NCBI RefSeq assembly: GCF_002777255.1
Contig: NZ_CP017634.1
Coordinates: 4,166,903 to 4,230,902, forward strand
DNA: 64,000 nt
Origin: Candidatus Formimonas warabiya
GTDB lineage: Bacteria; Bacillota; Dehalobacteriia; Dehalobacteriales; Dehalobacteriaceae
Direction of reading: 5' to 3'
Below the pieces are notes generated by a model. It ran no database searches, was not told where the DNA came from, and saw nothing but the letters and a program-made list of their open reading frames with translations. The stretch's first letter is position 1, and each line of letters starts with the position of its first letter. Shown one piece after another: positions 24,749 to 34,200 of this stretch. The position numbers and the translations under genes were made by a program.

Positions 24749-25401
24749 TGGTCCACCTCCAGGCGGTACCCCATTTTGTAAATAGTTTTGATTCTATTTT
24801 CCCAGTTTAATTTTTTGCGCAGTTTTTGAATATGCACATCTACGGTTCTTGTCTCTCCAAAGTAATCATATTCCCAGGCCAGTTTAAGCAGTTTTTCCCG
24901 GGACAGGGCGATATTTCTATTTTTAATGAGTATTTCCAGCAATTCATATTCGCGAAGGGTCAGTTCGATTTCGCTGCCTTTCACGGTGACTACTCTGCTT
25001 TCCAGATTTACCACGGTACTGTCCAGAGAAAAAATATGCAAGGACCGCTGGGTACGGCGCAGCACGGCTTCAATACGAGCCAGCAGCTCAATCGTTTCAA
25101 AGGGTTTGACGATATAATCGTCGGCGCCCAGTTTCAGCCCTTTCACCCTGTCGGACAGATTGCCCATGGCAGTGAGGAAAATGACGGGCGTGTTCTCAGA
25201 AACATGCTGCATCAGGGTGAACCCGTCCAGCCCCGGAAGCATAATATCCATTACAATCAGGGCATAAGTATGCTGCTTTAGGTATGCAAGGGCCTCATTG
25301 CCTTCATATGCCTGGGTACTGGTGTGGCCTACCAGCTCCAGATTCATCGCAATAAGGTCGTTTATGGATTTTTCATCCTCAACGATGAGAATGTGCGCCA
25401 T
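24745..25401 (-). CDS. OmpR-family response regulator
   Basis: The protein has 218 residues; the ATG at 25401 follows CGGAGGTGG. The receiver has the acidic pair in IVEDEKS, the phospho-acceptor Asp in LIVMDIMLPGLDGFT, the Thr in VIFLTAMG and the Lys in YIVKPFE. The winged-helix DNA-binding part includes LTLREYELLEILIKN and VDVHIQKLRKKLNWENRIKTIYKMGYRL. It is the first gene of an operon with the kinase and the exported protein. Confidence 0.95.
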   Translation of the reverse strand: MAHILIVEDEKSINDLIAMNLELVGHTSTQAYEGNEALAYLKQHTYALIVMDIMLPGLDGFTLMQHVSENTPVIFLTAMGNLSDRVKGLKLGADDYIVKPFETIELLARIEAVLRRTQRSLHIFSLDSTVVNLESRVVTVKGSEIELTLREYELLEILIKNRNIALSREKLLKLAWEYDYFGETRTVDVHIQKLRKKLNWENRIKTIYKMGYRLEVDQ

Positions 25402-25492
25402 AAAACCACCTCCGCTCCTATTTTAGCATAGATGGAAAACAAGCAATGTAATAGAGTTGTAAATTACATTTGGTGGATATTGGATAAGAACT

Positions 25493-25576
25493 ATGTCAAG
25501 GGGACAGGTCCACTGACATAAGAGGATAAATTGGCATGAGAGGAAGACCATGTCAAGGGACCTGTCCCCCTGACAT
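25493..25576. repeat. Palindromic repeat, full-length copy (GGGGACAGGTCC family)
   Basis: ATGTCAAGGGGACAGGTCC at the left and GGACCTGTCCCCCTGACAT at the right form the terminal inverted repeat, with CACTGACATAAGAG and AATTGGCATGAG in the interior. The same interior words occur in the copies at 58641, 61037 and (degraded) 45261. There is no coding capacity. Confidence 0.9.
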
Positions 25577-25587
25577 AATTGACATAT

Positions 25588-26049
25588 TTAGCTATGGATT
25601 ATCTTGGCAAATAAAGCCAGTATTCCCGCTGTAATCAGCGGTCCGACAGGCACTCCGCCCAAAAAGGCCGCGGCGCCGACTGCTCCGATGATCATGGCAG
25701 GCATAACATTGCCATGTCCCTGAACAGTTAGATAGTTCAAGCCTTGACCGCTTAAATATGTTGTGAAAAATGAAAGAGCTAAAGCAGTGATACCTGTCCA
25801 GGATGTGAATACGCTTTTTATATTTTCTGCGGAAATGCTGCCATTGGCAATCGGTATCATGATGGCAGCGAGAAGGAATATCAGTCCCCAGGTCATACCG
25901 CTTTTTTCTATAAACGGATACACATAGCTGTCCAAACCTATTAATTTCAGTAAAAGTAAAACACATGTAGCAATAGCCACCGAATTCGCCTTGCCCAATA
26001 TAGCAACAGCAAGAATCCCCAATAAAATAACTGTAGAACTCAAGACCAT
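25588..26049 (-). CDS. DUF441 membrane protein (YeaL-like)
   Basis: The protein has 153 residues; CAGGAGATGA precedes the ATG. Four hydrophobic segments are visible: VILLGILAVAILGKANSVAIA, GLIFLLAAIMIPIANG, WTGITALALSFFTTYLSG and a C-terminal GPLITAGILALFAKII. VMPAMIIGAVGAAAFLGGVPVGPLITAG is the DUF441 signature. The function of the family is unknown. The gene is preceded by its own AT-rich leader and followed 11 bases later by a palindromic repeat. Confidence 0.88.
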   Translation of the reverse strand: MVLSSTVILLGILAVAILGKANSVAIATCVLLLLKLIGLDSYVYPFIEKSGMTWGLIFLLAAIMIPIANGSISAENIKSVFTSWTGITALALSFFTTYLSGQGLNYLTVQGHGNVMPAMIIGAVGAAAFLGGVPVGPLITAGILALFAKIIHS

Positions 26050-26383
26050 TCATCTCCTGAAATTTATTTAAATTATATAAAATAAAATGAAGCGCTTTTA
26101 TTTCAATTCCCTTTTCCGTTCCATTTTATTACCTTCCTCACTATTTTACCGGCTTGCCGCAAAAATTATTTTTCCAACGTCATGCCAATTTTCTCAGCAG
26201 TCCATGTTCTTATATTCCTTTAAGGACAAGGAAAGGAAAAAGGGGGCAAAGAGGTCAGGACAATAGCTCCCTTGCCGATTAAGTTCATGCGGAATGCGAA
26301 TTGGCAGAAACACCATGTTTGTGGAAATTCAGCTTGGTGCCGGATGTATTTATCAGTGAGTTTGAAAAAGCTCAGCCGGAATA
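26050..26383. other. Intergenic region between DUF441 and LysR genes
   Basis: This is about 334 bases without a supported gene. A frame ending ...LWKFSLVPDVFISEFEKAQPEY before a TAA near 26383 looks somewhat protein-like but has no start or ribosome site and may be the tail of a decayed gene. No repeat or RNA was recognised. Confidence 0.35.
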
Positions 26384-27259
26384 TTAAGGAAAAAGGCTTA
26401 GAAAAAGCTGCGTCACGGTGTTTGTGTTGTTTGATCGATAAGCCAGACATCTGGCAATAGCAAAATTATCATTCTCGATTTCGAGCACCGCGCAATTTGT
26501 CAAATGTCTTTTCATGTTTGTAGTCAATATCGCTATTCCGGCTCCTGCCTGAGCGGTCAACAACATCATCTCATAATTGGGTACAAGGATGGGATTTGCA
26601 ATGTGAACGCCATTTGTCCTGCATAAACCTCTGATATATTCGAAATATCCTCTATAGAAGTCGTCATCAACGCTGACAAAAATTTCGTTAGCTAAATCCG
26701 ATATTTGAATGCTCTTTTGTTTGGAAAGAGCATGTTTCAAACTGACCATTACAATGAGGGGCTCGGTATATAGGTCAACAAATTTCAGCAAATCACTGTT
26801 TTTGAAATCGACATGCATGGTCGCGCAAACATCTATGTTCCCATCAAAAACTTCCTTGAGCAATTCATTGGGAGTTCCGGCGACAAAGTTCAGTATAACG
26901 TCTGGATATTTAAGCTTAAACATCTCAATTTTTTCTAAAAAAAATTCTTTTTGATAGTATAGGAGCCCTAAACCCAGTTTTCTCTTGTGTGCAACATCAA
27001 TTTGTTTCACCGCTTTTATCGAGCTGTCATATTGGGCAACTATTTCTATGGCCTTGTCAAGGAAGGCTTTGCCGGCCTCTGTTAATTTGACAGTGCGCTT
27101 TGTGCGGAGAATCAGACTAGTGCCAACCTCTTCCTCAAGGCAGATCAGATGCCTGCTTAGCGTGGGCTGGCTCATATGAAGGATTTCGGCGGCTTTTGAA
27201 AAATTAAGCGTTTTTGACAAAACTACAAATTCACGAATGTAGTCTAAATCCATACCCAT
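26384..27259 (-). CDS. LysR-family transcriptional regulator
   Basis: The protein has about 291 residues. Three ATGs in a row follow AAGGAG; the second (27259, seven bases away) is preferred. The N-terminal helix-turn-helix is YIREFVVLSKTLNFSKAAEILHMSQPTLSRHLICLEEEVG (in two parts around ALS), followed by LILRTKRTVKLTEAGKAFL. The rest is the two-lobed effector domain. It is divergent from the GcvT-like gene at 27586, the usual position for a LysR activator of that operon. The inducer is probably the methylated substrate of the operon (inference). Confidence 0.9.
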   Translation of the reverse strand: MGMDLDYIREFVVLSKTLNFSKAAEILHMSQPTLSRHLICLEEEVGTSLILRTKRTVKLTEAGKAFLDKAIEIVAQYDSSIKAVKQIDVAHKRKLGLGLLYYQKEFFLEKIEMFKLKYPDVILNFVAGTPNELLKEVFDGNIDVCATMHVDFKNSDLLKFVDLYTEPLIVMVSLKHALSKQKSIQISDLANEIFVSVDDDFYRGYFEYIRGLCRTNGVHIANPILVPNYEMMLLTAQAGAGIAILTTNMKRHLTNCAVLEIENDNFAIARCLAYRSNNTNTVTQLFLSLFP

Positions 27260-27585
27260 ACTCATACTCCTTGAGAACTTTTTAACAGTGCTTTGGTGTA
27301 AAAAATATTGGTAAGTATAAAAAAGTGACTACAATACCTTCATTATACAGTTTTTCCCCTTGTTTTGGTAGATGCGCTTAATACAGTGTTTGAATAACAG
27401 TTATTTTTTAATTGAATTTCCGTTTTTTGAGTGCCTATGCTATCCTTGAACCAGGATCAGATCCGAAATGGCAGTTGAGAAAAGCTTTTCTAAATTTGTA
27501 TCATTTCCTGCTTGGGAACCATTGTCTTTGTGTATTATCATGCTAAGCAAAAATCAAGTTATTTATTGATTGAAGGGAGACATTT
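27260..27585. other. Divergent control region between LysR and GcvT-like genes
   Basis: This non-coding, AT-rich region must hold both divergent promoters. TTGAATAACAGTTATTTTTTAATT near 27390 has partial dyads, but no LysR box could be picked with confidence. No repeat or RNA was recognised. Confidence 0.4.
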
Positions 27586-28872
27586 ATGAGTGACCAAGAT
27601 ATGAACAAATACCGCGTAACACCTCCCGGCTATTTTACGATACGGTGGGGTCAACCTGAATACACCGACTGGATGGATGAGAGTATGTCGTGGAAGGAGA
27701 ACTGCTATATCGGGGATTGGTCCTTCCTTTGGGAGCGCTGGTTCAGAGGTCCCGATGTGGAGAAACTGTTCTCCGATTTTTCCACGACCAGCTTTAAAAG
27801 GTTTGAAATAGGCCAGTCCAAGCACTGCATTCATTGCAATGTAGACGGTAAGGTTATCCACGAGGGTATTTTGTCCCGTATGGGTGAGCATGATTATTTG
27901 CTTTTTGGCCGAGGATGTTTCTGGATGAATTACAACCTGGAAAAAGGCAACTACAATGTTACATCCGAACCTGACGATTGGTTCAATTTGCAGGTATCGG
28001 GTCCCAATGCCGTAGCCCTTCTCGAAAAGTCCTGCGGTGAAAGCTTGCGCAATGTCAAATACATGCACATGAAAAAGATCGGGATCCGTGGCAAATGGAT
28101 GTACGCACTGCGGCAGGGTATGGCGGGAGAGCCTGGTTTTGAGCTGGTGGGCCCTAATGAGTGGAAGGAAGAGGTCATTCAAGCCATTCTGGAGGACGGA
28201 GAAGAATTCGGCATTCGCAGACTGGGTGGAAGAACGGTCTTTATTAACCATCTGGAAGCTTGTTTCCCCACGATTATTACCGACTACATCCCGGCGATGT
28301 TTAGCAGCGATTTAACCGATTATCTCACCGCTTTCAAAACATCAATGCCCGCCTCTATGACCACATTGAATCTCTACGGCAGTTTTGAAGGCAACGATAT
28401 CAGCGATTACTATCGCAGCCCGATTGAGCTGGGGTGGAGCAAGGTTGTAAAATTTGACCATGATTTTCTAGGGCGGGAAGCCCTTGAAAAGGAAATGGCA
28501 AATCCCAAAAGAATCATTCGCACGCTGGTTTGGAACCCGGAGGATGTGGTAGATGTATATGCTTCCATGTTCCGAAAAGGCGACCACTATGATTATATTG
28601 AGTTGCCCAGATTCCAGAGAGGCGGCATGTATGTTGATAAGGTGGTGAAGAACGGAAAATTAGTCGGCACCACTTCATCCTATGGATATAGCTACTATTT
28701 CCGCGAGATGCTCTGTCTGGCTGTTCTTGATGTTGACCAGGCTGACATCGGCAATGAGGTCAAAATTGTATGGGGTGCTCCCGGACATCCGCAGAAGGAA
28801 ATCAGGGCGACCGTGGCTCAGGCACCTTACAAAAAGGACGGATCGAAGGGTGATTTGCACCTCGTGAGATAG
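27586..28872 (+). CDS. GcvT-like tetrahydrofolate-dependent methyltransferase / O-demethylase
   Basis: The protein has 428 residues; the ATG follows GAAGGGAG. It belongs to the aminomethyltransferase (GcvT/DmdA/LigM) superfamily: WFNLQVSGPNAVALLEKSCGESL (~126-148) is the folate-domain core, RQGMAGEPGFELVGPNEW matches the GcvT G-E-GFEL motif, and SPIELGWSKVVKFDHDFLGREALEKE matches the conserved P-E-GW / DF-G-EAL block. It is longer than GcvT and lacks glycine-cleavage partners, so it more likely removes a methyl group from a methoxylated, sulfonium or N-methyl compound. A divergent LysR gene and a carboxylate transporter gene flank it, which points to an aromatic or organic-acid substrate. Confidence 0.8.
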   Translation: MSDQDMNKYRVTPPGYFTIRWGQPEYTDWMDESMSWKENCYIGDWSFLWERWFRGPDVEKLFSDFSTTSFKRFEIGQSKHCIHCNVDGKVIHEGILSRMGEHDYLLFGRGCFWMNYNLEKGNYNVTSEPDDWFNLQVSGPNAVALLEKSCGESLRNVKYMHMKKIGIRGKWMYALRQGMAGEPGFELVGPNEWKEEVIQAILEDGEEFGIRRLGGRTVFINHLEACFPTIITDYIPAMFSSDLTDYLTAFKTSMPASMTTLNLYGSFEGNDISDYYRSPIELGWSKVVKFDHDFLGREALEKEMANPKRIIRTLVWNPEDVVDVYASMFRKGDHYDYIELPRFQRGGMYVDKVVKNGKLVGTTSSYGYSYYFREMLCLAVLDVDQADIGNEVKIVWGAPGHPQKEIRATVAQAPYKKDGSKGDLHLVR

Positions 28873-28979
28873 CTCACGTTAGATGCTGCCATCATTGCAC
28901 ATAGAAATATTGTGGATCAATGATTTTGGGCATAAGGCGATTATCATTCCGCCAGTTGCCCGGATATGAATTATCTTTT

Positions 28980-29022
28980 AGTCGCCTCGTTATACATAGA
29001 AAAAATGCATAGTGAGGCGACT
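28980..29022 (+). terminator. Hairpin after GcvT-like gene
   Basis: AGTCGCCTC (28980-28988) and GAGGCGACT (29014-29022) form a perfect 9-bp stem, followed by TATTATTAATT. The 25-base loop and weak T-run suggest partial termination or attenuation ahead of the transporter gene. Confidence 0.55.
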
Positions 29023-29082
29023 TATTATTAATTATGATTTATGCCAGTCTGTGAAAATGTAATAGAGCGGAGGAATAAAATC

Positions 29083-30492
29083 ATGGAAAAAATTGTGCAA
29101 AAAATCGGCTTTTTGCTGTTCGTAGCCATCAGTTTGCTGATCGGCATCCTGCAATTATTCCAACCGGCCCTCGATGCCAAGGGGCATTTTGTCGTGATGA
29201 TACTTATTATTACCATTGGACTTTGGATTTTCAAACCCCTGAATATACCTTTTTCGGTAAGCGGCGTACTATACATGGCCTGCCTGTTGGCGATAGGGGT
29301 TCCTGCAAGCAATGTGTTTTCGGGTTTTTCGGGAACGGCTGTTTGGTCATTGATTCCCGCTCTTTTTTACGGCTTTGTGCTTGCAAAAACCGGACTAGGC
29401 AAACGCATTGCCTATCTGGGAATGAAGTATGTAAAAATAAGCTATCCAGGGCTTTTGCTCATGTGGGCGGTAATCGGTATTGCGCTTTCCATGCTGACAC
29501 CGTCCATAACAGTACGGGTAGTTATCGTTACCCCCATAGCTTTAAACTGTGCGAATATCTGCAAACTTCCCGAAAACTCCAAAGAACGATCTCTTATCTT
29601 GATAAATGCTTGGGCGATGGCTGTCATTCCGGGTATCGGATGGCTGAGCGGCTCGCTGGCAGGTCCCATTATGTCCGGCTTTTTTGCCTCTGTTCCCGAG
29701 CTTGGCGCAATTGACTTTGCGTCGTGGGCCAGAGTTTCTCTCCTGCCGGTAGCTGTCATTACGGTTCTGACCATCATCGCCGGTTATATTGTACTAAAGC
29801 CTTCTGAGAAACTGAATATTTCAAAAGATACGTTCATTGAGGAATATCGAAAGCTTGGTGCTATGAGTAATCAGGAAAAGACCAGCAGCATTGTTTTGGT
29901 GCTCTCATTTGTGCTGTTTGCGACTAGCTCCTACCATAAAATCCCTGACGCGGCGGTCTGCCTTGCTGGTTTGTTTATCCTGACTGCGGCACAGATTATC
30001 AACAGCAAAGAGATCGGTTCAGGAATCAGCTGGGATCTTGTGCTATTTATCGGTACGACCATGGGATTTGGCTCGGTGTTTGCCGCAACTGGCGTATCAA
30101 GCTGGATGTCGTCGATACTGGTCAATGCACTTGCTCCTATCGCCGGTAATTCATGGTTGTTTGTTTTGGTTGTATTACTAATTATGTTCTTAGTTCGATT
30201 TGTGGATATTGCCGTGTTTGTTCCGACCATGGCGATTGTTTCATCAATTGCCCCGAGCGTATTTGAAAGGTACGGAATTAATCCCCTTGTTTGGGTGCCT
30301 TTACTATGCATCGCTATGAACGCCTTTTTCCTGAGCTATCAGAACATGTTTGCACTGGTTGCCGAGGCAAATATGGGAGGAAACGGTTGGGCATCCAAGC
30401 ATTTGTTTAGATTTGGCACCGCCTATTTTGTTGTCTGCATGCTGTCAATGCTTATTGCAATACCATATTGGATATCAATAGGAATGTTTTAA
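29083..30492 (+). CDS. SLC13/DASS-type anion symporter
   Basis: The protein has 469 residues; the ATG at 29083 follows CGGAGGAATAAAATC. About twelve membrane segments are visible. SMLTPSITVRVVIVTPIALNCA (SxTP loop) and the second-half ISWDLVLFIGTTMGFGSVFAATGVSSW with SYQNMFALVAEAN resemble the two substrate loops of the divalent anion/sodium symporter group (CitT, SdcS). It probably imports a di- or tricarboxylate, or an aromatic acid, for the enzyme at 27586. A palindromic repeat separates it from the convergent MerR gene. Confidence 0.85.
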   Translation: MEKIVQKIGFLLFVAISLLIGILQLFQPALDAKGHFVVMILIITIGLWIFKPLNIPFSVSGVLYMACLLAIGVPASNVFSGFSGTAVWSLIPALFYGFVLAKTGLGKRIAYLGMKYVKISYPGLLLMWAVIGIALSMLTPSITVRVVIVTPIALNCANICKLPENSKERSLILINAWAMAVIPGIGWLSGSLAGPIMSGFFASVPELGAIDFASWARVSLLPVAVITVLTIIAGYIVLKPSEKLNISKDTFIEEYRKLGAMSNQEKTSSIVLVLSFVLFATSSYHKIPDAAVCLAGLFILTAAQIINSKEIGSGISWDLVLFIGTTMGFGSVFAATGVSSWMSSILVNALAPIAGNSWLFVLVVLLIMFLVRFVDIAVFVPTMAIVSSIAPSVFERYGINPLVWVPLLCIAMNAFFLSYQNMFALVAEANMGGNGWASKHLFRFGTAYFVVCMLSMLIAIPYWISIGMF

Positions 30493-30504
30493 TAGTATGG
30501 GAAT

Positions 30505-30555
30505 ATGTCAAGGGGACAGGTCCACTGACATCCTGTCCCCCTGTTCCCTTGACAT
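30505..30555. repeat. Palindromic repeat, short copy
   Basis: ATGTCAAGGGGACAGGTCC followed closely by TCCTGTCCCC and CCCTTGACAT. The interior is much shorter than in the full copies. It lies between the convergent SLC13 and MerR genes and can fold into a strong hairpin in either transcript. Confidence 0.88.
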
Positions 30556-30561
30556 GTAAAA

Positions 30562-31128
30562 CTAGGTTTGGAACTCCTGGATTATTCCGTGAAGTACTTT
30601 TTCCATTTCAGCCCGATCTTTGGCGTTCATTTGGAGCCATTCATTTCCAAGTTCCTTGATTTTCTCTTGGTCTAAAATTTCACCCTGCCTCTTCAATCTT
30701 TCTATTTTTTCGGGGGTGAGCTGATGCTTTTCTGACATTACAATCACCTCAATTATTTTGATGAATTTTTCTGTACTTACTTTTTGCTGCCCTTCCAGAG
30801 CCTTTTCGACGGCCTCTAGTTTTTGACAGAGCTCTTCCTGAAGCTGAATGTGCTCACGGGTTTTCTCCAAATGCAACCGTATTATTTCATGGGGAGAAAA
30901 TCCAGGATTACTTAGGAGTTTTTTTATTTCATCGAGTGAAAAGTTCAAAGCCCGTAGCGATAATATCTGCTGAAGGAGAGCAATATCTGATTTGATATAT
31001 AAGCGATGCCCTGATCCTGTTTTTTCAGAAGGAATTAATAGCCCTATCTGATGATAATGGTGTAAAGTTCTTACGGATAATCCTGTAAGCTTGGATATCT
31101 CACCAACTTTCCAATGTTCTTTGCCCAT
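30562..31128 (-). CDS. MerR-family transcriptional regulator
   Basis: The protein has 188 residues from the ATG at 31128, after GGAGGTGTAAAT. The winged helix is WKVGEISKLTGLSVRTLHHYHQIGLL (5-30) and TGSGHRLY. A dimerising coiled coil (~75-120) and an acidic helical C-terminus with repeats such as LTPEKIERLKRQGEIL follow. It resembles TipA/SkgA regulators but is too short for a full TipAS ligand domain. There is no cysteine-rich metal loop. Its own promoter has a 19-base spacer with a dyad, as MerR targets do, so it is probably autoregulated. Confidence 0.9.
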   Translation of the reverse strand: MGKEHWKVGEISKLTGLSVRTLHHYHQIGLLIPSEKTGSGHRLYIKSDIALLQQILSLRALNFSLDEIKKLLSNPGFSPHEIIRLHLEKTREHIQLQEELCQKLEAVEKALEGQQKVSTEKFIKIIEVIVMSEKHQLTPEKIERLKRQGEILDQEKIKELGNEWLQMNAKDRAEMEKVLHGIIQEFQT

Positions 31129-31169
31129 ATTTACACCTCCATGCATGGAACTTTATTGCCGGCACCTTT

Positions 31170-31200
31170 AATATACAACCTGACGTTACGTAAGATGCAA
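31170..31200 (-). promoter_or_regulatory. MerR-type promoter with 19-base spacer and dyad
   Basis: On the minus strand, TTGCAT (31200-31195), 19 bases, TATATT (31175-31170). The spacer holds CTTACGT-A-ACGTCAG, an inverted repeat with one mismatch. Over-long spacers with a central dyad are the hallmark of promoters activated by MerR-type DNA distortion. Confidence 0.7.
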
Positions 31201-31250
31201 GAGGTTTTAAATAAATCTTTAAGAATAGATGATGCATTAGAAAAAGGTTT

Positions 31251-31277
31251 ATGTCAAGGGACCTGTCCCCTTGACAT
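31251..31277. repeat. Palindromic repeat, half copy
   Basis: ATGTCAAGGG-ACCTGTC-CCCTTGACAT, with a 10-bp perfect stem. It directly abuts the 3' end of the BTAD regulator gene (stop at 31279-31281). Confidence 0.85.
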
Positions 31278-31278
31278 A

Positions 31279-34200
31279 CTATGTATCGTAGCGGTGCCCA
31301 TGGTAGCTCAACCCCGTGCAGCGCCGGAGCAGGTCCATTGCCTTTGCTCTCTCTCCCGAATTCCGGTAGTTTTCCAGAAGAGCGTCGGCCGCCTCCAGAA
31401 AACCGTCCTCGCACTGCAGTCTGGCACTCTCCGCCCACAGGGCTTCCAGATCGTCCAGATACCGGCCGGTGTAGCAGTCTACCACCCTTTGGGCGTTTTC
31501 GGGTCCAGGCTGTCGCCGGAATTCGTCCGCCGCCTGCCGGAGCAGGTCATAATCGCAGATAATTTCCTCCCTGTTCAGGTGGTATACGCCTTTCTCATAC
31601 AGGATGGGATTGTCCGCCCCCAGGCTCTCGAAGGCCCGCCGGATTTCCCCCCGGCGCGTGTGGAACAGGTTGGTCACATTGGCCTCGCTGTCTTCCCACA
31701 AGTCGGCATAAATCTGTTCCCTGGTGACCCCCTGGGGATGTGCCAGCAGATAAGCCAGAAGCTCACGGGCCTTTTGCGTGCGGATTTTGACGGGACTTCC
31801 CCGATCGTAAGCGGGGGCGATATAGAAGTTTCCCAAGGTATGGATATAAACCCGTTCGGCCGTATATCCGCCATAGGAGAGCATTTCTCGGGTAAATTCC
31901 GGGGTGATGCCCGACTCCACAGCCAGTTTCAGCACAGAAGTAAAAAGCGGTTTGAAGCGAATGTAATAAAGGTGGTTGTATTGGCGGGAAAGTTCTAAAA
32001 AGCGCCGGGTGTATTCCCTTGCGGCATCCCTGTCTCCTTCCCGCAGATAAATGGCCGCCAGCCTTCCATAAGCAATGGTAGCATAAGCATAGCTTCCAAC
32101 CTCTTCCCCAATTTGGATGCATTGTTTGTAAAAACCCTTGCATTGTTCAGGGTCCCGGCCCAGGGTGTCCAAGGCGTTGGCGATACGTCCGTAGGCCAGG
32201 GATTGAAAAAACGGCGTTGTGCTTTTGAGGAGAGCAAGTGTTTCGCCGATAGACTGCCCGGCCTTCTCCGGCTGTTCCAGCAGGCGCGTGCATAGCCGCC
32301 ATATTTTGACAAACAAAAAATGATCCCGGGTGCTTCGGTTTAAAAGAGCGTATTCCTCTGCCATACTCAGATAACGGTCCACGGCTGAATACTCAAAGGT
32401 CATTCCCAGGTAGCGCTTCAAAAGCTCTACAGAATGGAGGATTTCCGCATGAAGCAGGTAATTGACGCTGTACTCTTCATAAAGCCCAAGCTGTTTTAAG
32501 CGTGCCAACTCTGCCTCCAGCAAAGGCAGCACTTTCTCTTCCTGTCCGGTTACCTGGTAAGCCTTGGCCGCATAGGCCCCGATGCTGTGACGCATCAGCC
32601 AGTCCTGTTCTTCCCGGGGGATGGACAGGGATTTTTCATACACTTTCAGACAGCTTTTGTAATCTCCCGTGTAAAAATAAATGACTGTCAAATATCGCTC
32701 AAACCAGGCCTTGACACCAGCCGCTCCGGATGTCAGGCATTGCTCCATCATCGCCATGGTCAGTTCCAGCGCGTCGGAGAGCCGGGAGGTCAGGGTAAGG
32801 TTGTGAATTTTTTCAATCATCACGCCGTACCAATTCTGCATGGGCGCATCCTGCAGCAAGGGCAGCAAGGCATCTATGCAGCGGGTACTTTCGTCGAAGG
32901 AAACCCTGTTCCGCAGTACCCTGGCCATATGGGTCATGGCGTGCACATAGAGATCTTTATCGTCGTTGCTCAACTGAGGAATGGCTGTGCGCAAGTACTT
33001 TTCCGCTTGATAAAAATCCCCCTGATCGGATAAAAACATACCTTTAGCCAACATCACCCGGGGGGACAAATCCGCAGACTGCTCTTCCAGAAAGTCAAAG
33101 TACTTTCTCAGGCTCCAGGTACGGCCCCAGTCAAAGGGTTTGTCAAGAATAGCACCGATACAGTCTTGGATGACATTTCCATTCTCTAAAAGTAGGGCAT
33201 AATCAGCGGCCTGTTCGTAATCCTTGCCATCATAACAGAAGGCCATGGCTTTGCTCAGGGTTTCTCTTCCCAGGCCGTCGTCATTTTGCTGTAAAAATAA
33301 GTGAAACAGGGCATGGTAGCGGTAAGAGGCGGCGGAAACCCGTTGTGTAAAAATATTGCGGTGGATCAGGTTCTCGAGTATTTCCCGGGAATTGCCGATA
33401 CCAAGCAGGAGGTCGCAAAGCCCGGTTTCCAGTACGGGCAGGCAGGAGGTCGCTTTCAGGAAATATTGGGTTTCCGCCGGCAGCTGCCGCAAAATCTCAT
33501 TTAACAGATAACGGTAAAGGTCCTGCTCCGCCTGGAGGCGCGATCCGGAAAGCATCCCGCCGTCTTTTGCCGCCAGGCGGTAAGATTGGATGGCCAAACT
33601 CCAGCCCTCGGTTGCTGCGTAAGTCTCTTCATCGAAGAAGCCCCACAGCTGTTCCGCCTCTTCCCGGCTGAAACATAAATCGTCTTTGGTGAATTCAGCG
33701 ATCCCTCCGGCCATTTTCAAGCGCAAAAGGCCGCTCCACGGTTCATGGCGGCTGGCCATGATCAGGGAGATGTTCGGGGGACAGGTCATTGCCCATGCGG
33801 TGAGCAGCCCTGTTACAGTATCATTATCAATCACATGGACATCATCCATCAGGATGGACAGTCTGCTCCGGCCGATTGCCTTCAGCAGGGCGGGCAGAAC
33901 GGTGGACGCAAATCTTTTCCTTCCGGCAAAGGGGATATAATCTGCCGCATGAAACTCAAATCGTCCCAGCTTTTCCCGAATGGACGCCTCCAGATGGCGC
34001 AGAAAAAACTGGGTATCGCTGTCCCGGTCATCCAGGGCAAGCCAGACCACATCATTACGGCCCTGGGCGTATTGCATCATCAGGGTGGTTTTTCCGTGGC
34101 CCGCATCCGCATGGATGTAGGTGAGCCTGCTGCCGGGAGGGGCAAGCTTCTCTACCAGGCGGGAACGGGGAATGATTGCTTCATCTGCTGCCTCAACCTG

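Noticed and set aside
26272-26460. Small plus-strand frame near the LysR 3' end
   Set aside because: It overlaps the LysR gene and has no ribosome site; composition is not protein-like.
31114-31998. Long plus-strand frame opposite the BTAD regulator
   Set aside because: It is antisense to a well-supported gene, starts within the MerR leader and lacks a recognisable domain.
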